From Bacillota bacterium (GTDB taxonomy: Bacteria > Bacillota > Clostridia > Christensenellales > CAG-138), in the NCBI GenBank assembly GCA_023458615.1, contig JAEWYV010000298.1, positions 1 to 8,524 of the forward strand: DNA of 8,524 bases, written 5' to 3'. Below the pieces are notes generated by a model. That model was not told where the DNA came from. It did not search any database and saw only the letters and a list, made by a program, of their open reading frames with translations. Shown here in pieces: positions 6,266-8,524 of the stretch; the stretch's first letter is position 1, and the number at the start of each line of letters is the position of its first letter. The translations under genes were made by a program, and so were the position numbers.

Positions 6266-7552
6266 TTAATCAAAGAGTCCGTTGAGCCACTGGAGGAAGG
6301 ACGAGAATACACCTCCCGCGGGTTGTTGCGGATTGACCGTTCCATTATCAGCCAACACCTGGGTTTGATACTCCTCGCCCTCCTGTTGCTGATTGAGAGG
6401 TTGCGGTGTTCCGATCGGCGGGGTCGCTGGTTGCAGTGTCGTTGCTGTGATTCCCGCCGCTTCCAGCGCTGTCTTTAGCGCCTCTTCCGCCGCATCCGTC
6501 GCCGCCTGCAAGGCGTCTAATTCAGCTTCGGTCAAGGTGGACTTGTCCGCATTCTGTTCGGCTTCCAGCGCCGTCTGATACGCGGTGAGCAGCGCGGTTA
6601 GGGTTGCCTTATTCGCGTCGGTCTCGCTCAAGGCTGCAATCTGCGCGGCAATGTCCTCTACATCCAGACTATCCTTTCCGTAGGCATAGCCTTCTACAAA
6701 CTGCCCGCGACCATAGCCGCCGATAATCTCCGCGTTCCGTGCGGCTTCCAGTAGGGCGGTCTCCGCGCTCTGCACCGCGTCCGCAAGCGTCTGCAACTGT
6801 TCCTGCGTCATGGTAGTGGTGTCTGCAGCGTTCCATGCGCTGAGGGCTTCCTCATAGGCAGCAAGCAGGCTTGTGAGCGTCGCTTTGTTTTCGTTGCTGT
6901 CGTCCAACGCGTCAATTGCCGCCTGAATCTCGTCCGTATTCAGATCCGGGCGATTACCATTCATCTTCCCTGTGCCATCCTCAGCATTCTCAGGCACATC
7001 GTAGATCAAATCCGTGTCGATACCTGCTGCTTCCAGCGCCGCATCCAGAATGGCTTTGGCTGTCGTTACGGCCGTGGTCAACTCATCCAGTTCTGCCGTG
7101 TTTTTTTGATCGACCGCGTTCTGCTTTGCTTCCAGCGCGTTCATATACGCATTGAGCAGGGTCGTAAGGCTCGCCTGAACATCCGTATCCGTCAAAGCAG
7201 CGATGGCAGCTTCAATCTTGTCCGTATTGATGCCTGTTTGCTTATTGCCATTCTGGCCTTTGGCATTGCTGTTTCCCTTGCCAGCGGTGGTCGCGCTGCT
7301 CGTCGCGTCGGTCTTTGGCTGCTTGTTCTGGCCGCCGCCCTGATTACTCTGGCCGCCGCTCTGGCCGCCGCCCTGATTACTATGAGTCTGTCCGCTATAC
7401 TGTCCACCATCGTCCTCATCTTCATCGTCATCATCCGCCAGTGCGATGGTGCTGATTGAGAGCGCCATGATGATTGCTATGATCGCGGCGAGATATCGCT
7501 TTGTGCGTCTATGTGAGCGTTGCGCATGTTCCTTATCAGGATAGTTCTGCAT
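6266..7552 (-). CDS. Secreted protein with three helical repeats, function unknown
   Basis: A 428-residue protein that I cannot assign to a named family. A basic N-terminus (RSHRRTKRY) and hydrophobic core (21-38) ending ALA-D form a signal peptide with probable cleavage after residue 39. The mature protein begins with an almost pure Asp/Glu run (40-48), then a Gly/Gln/Asn/Ser-rich linker to about 107 with QGGGQ motifs. Three homologous ~72-residue units follow at 108-178, 204-276 and 296-368, each starting (I/L)-(N/D)-x-(D/E) and ending in an Ala/Glu/Leu-rich helix (ALEAAGI in units 1 and 3). They read as helical hairpins or coiled coils. A Pro/Gln-rich stretch follows, and the C-terminus VFSSFLQWLNGLFD (415-428) is a short amphipathic or aromatic helix that might touch the membrane. 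No LPXTG, SLH or enzymatic motif is visible. The start has AAAGGAG eight bases upstream. The gene lies just upstream of sigI-rsgI with no canonical terminator between. Confidence 0.85.
   Translation of the reverse strand: MQNYPDKEHAQRSHRRTKRYLAAIIAIIMALSISTIALADDDDEDEDDGGQYSGQTHSNQGGGQSGGQSNQGGGQNKQPKTDATSSATTAGKGNSNAKGQNGNKQTGINTDKIEAAIAALTDTDVQASLTTLLNAYMNALEAKQNAVDQKNTAELDELTTAVTTAKAILDAALEAAGIDTDLIYDVPENAEDGTGKMNGNRPDLNTDEIQAAIDALDDSNENKATLTSLLAAYEEALSAWNAADTTTMTQEQLQTLADAVQSAETALLEAARNAEIIGGYGRGQFVEGYAYGKDSLDVEDIAAQIAALSETDANKATLTALLTAYQTALEAEQNADKSTLTEAELDALQAATDAAEEALKTALEAAGITATTLQPATPPIGTPQPLNQQQEGEEYQTQVLADNGTVNPQQPAGGVFSSFLQWLNGLFD
6449..6667 (-). repeat. Helical repeat unit 3 of the secreted protein
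   Basis: Residues 296-368. It begins LDVEDIAAQIAALSETDANK and ends TALEAAGI. With unit 2 it shares the core (D/E)xNKATLTxLLxAY and the (T/L)(Q/E)xALxAxxxAD segment. It is more like unit 2 than unit 1. Confidence 0.75.
6725..6943 (-). repeat. Helical repeat unit 2 of the secreted protein
   Basis: Residues 204-276. It begins LNTDEIQAAIDALDDSNENK, continues ATLTSLLAAYEEALSAWNA and ends LLEAARNAEI. It is separated from unit 3 by a Gly/Tyr-rich linker (GGYGRGQFVEGYAYGK, 278-293) and from unit 1 by a polar linker (about 179-203). Confidence 0.75.
7019..7231 (-). repeat. Helical repeat unit 1 of the secreted protein
   Basis: Residues 108-178. It begins INTDKIEAAIAALTDTDVQA, continues SLTTLLNAYMNALEAKQNA and ends AALEAAGI. 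It is about two residues shorter than the other units and the most diverged in the first turn (DVQASLTTLL against ENKATLTSLL). Confidence 0.75.
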
Positions 7553-7606
7553 GTCATGATCTCCTTTAATGATGATTTCGTCTGAATATCTTCTGACACT
7601 ATCTAT

Positions 7607-7635
7607 TACGTATTCTTGATGAAAAAATCGGGGGT
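7607..7635 (-). promoter_or_regulatory. Possible SigI-dependent promoter of the helical-repeat gene
   Basis: The minus strand has ACCCCC (7630-7635) followed by a T-tract and, after 19 bases, CGTA (7607-7610). SigI-family promoters described in Bacillus and Clostridium have a C-rich/A-T-tract -35 region and a CGAA- or CGTA-like -10. The 5' leader would be about 48 bases. No convincing SigA promoter is seen here: TTGACA at 7681-7686 overlaps the upstream terminator and lacks a good -10. The spacing and the family consensus are from memory, so this is a candidate only. Confidence 0.35.
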
Positions 7636-7684
7636 CAGCCGAACGGAATGGGAATGATTCAAAATTTCTTCACAATGGAATGTC

Positions 7685-7726
7685 AAAAAAGCGGCAAAGC
7701 AGGAAGTTTCACCTCCCTGCCTGCCG
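7685..7726 (-). terminator. Intrinsic terminator after the beta-strand-repeat gene
   Basis: Beginning 15 bases after the stop codon on the minus strand, CGGCAGGCAGGGAG pairs with CTTCCTGCTTTGCCG through 14 pairs (two G-U) with one bulged T and a GTGAAA loop. Six T follow directly. It separates this gene from the helical-repeat gene downstream. Confidence 0.92.
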
Positions 7727-7741
7727 TGAGATCCGTTTGAA

Positions 7742-8524
7742 TTAGTCTGTGATTGCTGTGCCGTTTACATAAACCGTATAACCGTTGGTCGTGATGCCGC
7801 TCACATCGCCCGTAAACGAGCTGATGTAGCTATCCCCCGTGAGCACCCACTGGCAGCCGCTGCCGAGGGTGACATTCACCGTGCCCGCCGCACCGCTGGT
7901 GTTGATGGCCCCCGTAAATACGGAGCTGTCTGCCAGCGACAGATCAAGAGAAGAGATTCCGTCCACAATGATATTGCCGCTCATGGTCTGACTGGTTGCT
8001 GTAAATGTACAGGTTCCGCCGTTTGCGCCCGACGTTCCCCAGCCGCGGGAGCTGCTGTTGCCCGCGACATTGAGCAGGGTGTCGTTTGCCAGGGTCAGCG
8101 CGACGTTCGTCAGAGCGATGGTGCAGGTGGTGTTGGTAACGTAGAACATGTCTCCCGACTTGGCTATGATGCTGCCGCCCGTTGCGCTAAAGCTGCTATG
8201 TCCAACCTCCGCGTCGCCGGACATGCTTTGGTAAAGCATGATGTTATGCACGTTCTCATTTGCGTCTGTGCTTGCCTGCATGTTGCCCGTCAAAACTACG
8301 TTATTGAGCGTGACGGAGTTCTTGCCTTCCACAACGACCGCCTCAGAGGCGTTTGCCGAAAGCGTTGCGTCGTCCGCGCTGATGTCCGCCGTGCTATAGA
8401 TCGCCGGGCTGCCCGTGCCGTTTGTGGTATAGGTGCCGCCCATGACGTTAACGTCCCCACCGCCGCGATCCGAACGAATTGCCGCCGAGGAATTGCCCTG
8501 GGTTTCCACATCCAGATTGGTGGC
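7742..8524 (-). CDS. Large secreted beta-strand-repeat protein, C-terminal part
   Basis: The last 260 codons of a gene whose start lies beyond the right edge. The frame is open to the window end, so the GTG at 8509 is an internal Val. The sequence is rich in Gly, Ser, Thr, Asn and Asp with alternating hydrophobic residues and repeated short strands: NVMGGTYTTNGTGSPAIYST, then SEAVVVEGKNSVTLNNVVLT, then GGSIIAKSGDMFYVTNTTC. This pattern is that of a right-handed parallel beta-helix (pectin-lyase-like) surface protein, found in large secreted proteins of gut Clostridia. The C-terminus (NGYTVYVNGTAITD) ends with the repeat fold; no sortase motif, SLH domain or membrane anchor follows. Any signal peptide and anchoring would be at the missing N-terminus. 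It could be an adhesin or a polysaccharide-binding protein; no catalytic residues can be named. A terminator follows, so it is transcribed separately from the helical-repeat gene. Confidence 0.8.
   Translation of the reverse strand, partial: ATNLDVETQGNSSAAIRSDRGGGDVNVMGGTYTTNGTGSPAIYSTADISADDATLSANASEAVVVEGKNSVTLNNVVLTGNMQASTDANENVHNIMLYQSMSGDAEVGHSSFSATGGSIIAKSGDMFYVTNTTCTIALTNVALTLANDTLLNVAGNSSSRGWGTSGANGGTCTFTATSQTMSGNIIVDGISSLDLSLADSSVFTGAINTSGAAGTVNVTLGSGCQWVLTGDSYISSFTGDVSGITTNGYTVYVNGTAITD

Noticed and set aside
7681..7686. Perfect TTGACA on the minus strand as a -35 box for the helical-repeat gene
   Set aside because: Most of it is the U-tract end of the upstream terminator, and the hexamer 17 bases on (TTTGAA) is a poor -10.
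8507..8509. GTG as the start of a 255-residue gene at the right edge
   Set aside because: The frame stays open to the window end with the same repeat-like sequence, and there is no ribosome binding site before the GTG. It is an internal Val codon.

Overview
The window looks like a piece of a Firmicutes (Clostridia-type) chromosome of moderate-to-high GC. The main evidence is a SigI sigma factor / RsgI anti-sigma pair, a DUF1576 membrane protein, and strong AGGAG-type ribosome binding sites. A gut lineage such as the Christensenellales would fit, but that is a guess from the style of the secreted proteins. Every gene I can support is on the minus strand, so transcription runs from right to left. 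No tRNA, rRNA, CRISPR array, transposase or integrase is visible, and no gene-free stretch exceeds 200 bases.

In the direction of transcription, the right edge (8524 down to 7742) holds the C-terminal end of a large secreted beta-strand-repeat protein, closed by a strong intrinsic terminator (7685-7726). Next is a secreted protein of unknown function with three ~72-residue helical repeats (7552-6266). Its upstream region carries an ACCCCC...CGTA pair resembling SigI-family promoters. A long perfect hairpin without a U-tract (6212-6245) lies between this gene and sigI (6169-5456). sigI overlaps rsgI (5459-4521) by four bases. RsgI has the family order: cytoplasmic domain, one membrane helix, ectodomain with an Asn-Pro autoproteolysis motif, then a long acidic disordered tail.

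Then come a GNAT acetyltransferase (4323-3757), a SulP-family anion transporter with a STAS domain (3579-1933, with a near-consensus promoter and its own terminator), a DUF1576 membrane protein showing a clear internal duplication (1740-301), and the first 68 codons of a glycoside hydrolase family 3 enzyme (206 to the left edge).

The part most likely to act as a system is 4521-7726: secreted helical-repeat protein, sigI and rsgI. Together they would form a cell-surface sensing module in which RsgI processing releases SigI, which may in turn control the secreted protein. The link to the helical-repeat gene is inference from position and the promoter-like sequence. GNAT, SulP and DUF1576 look like independent accessory or housekeeping genes. 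GH3 may be cotranscribed with DUF1576.
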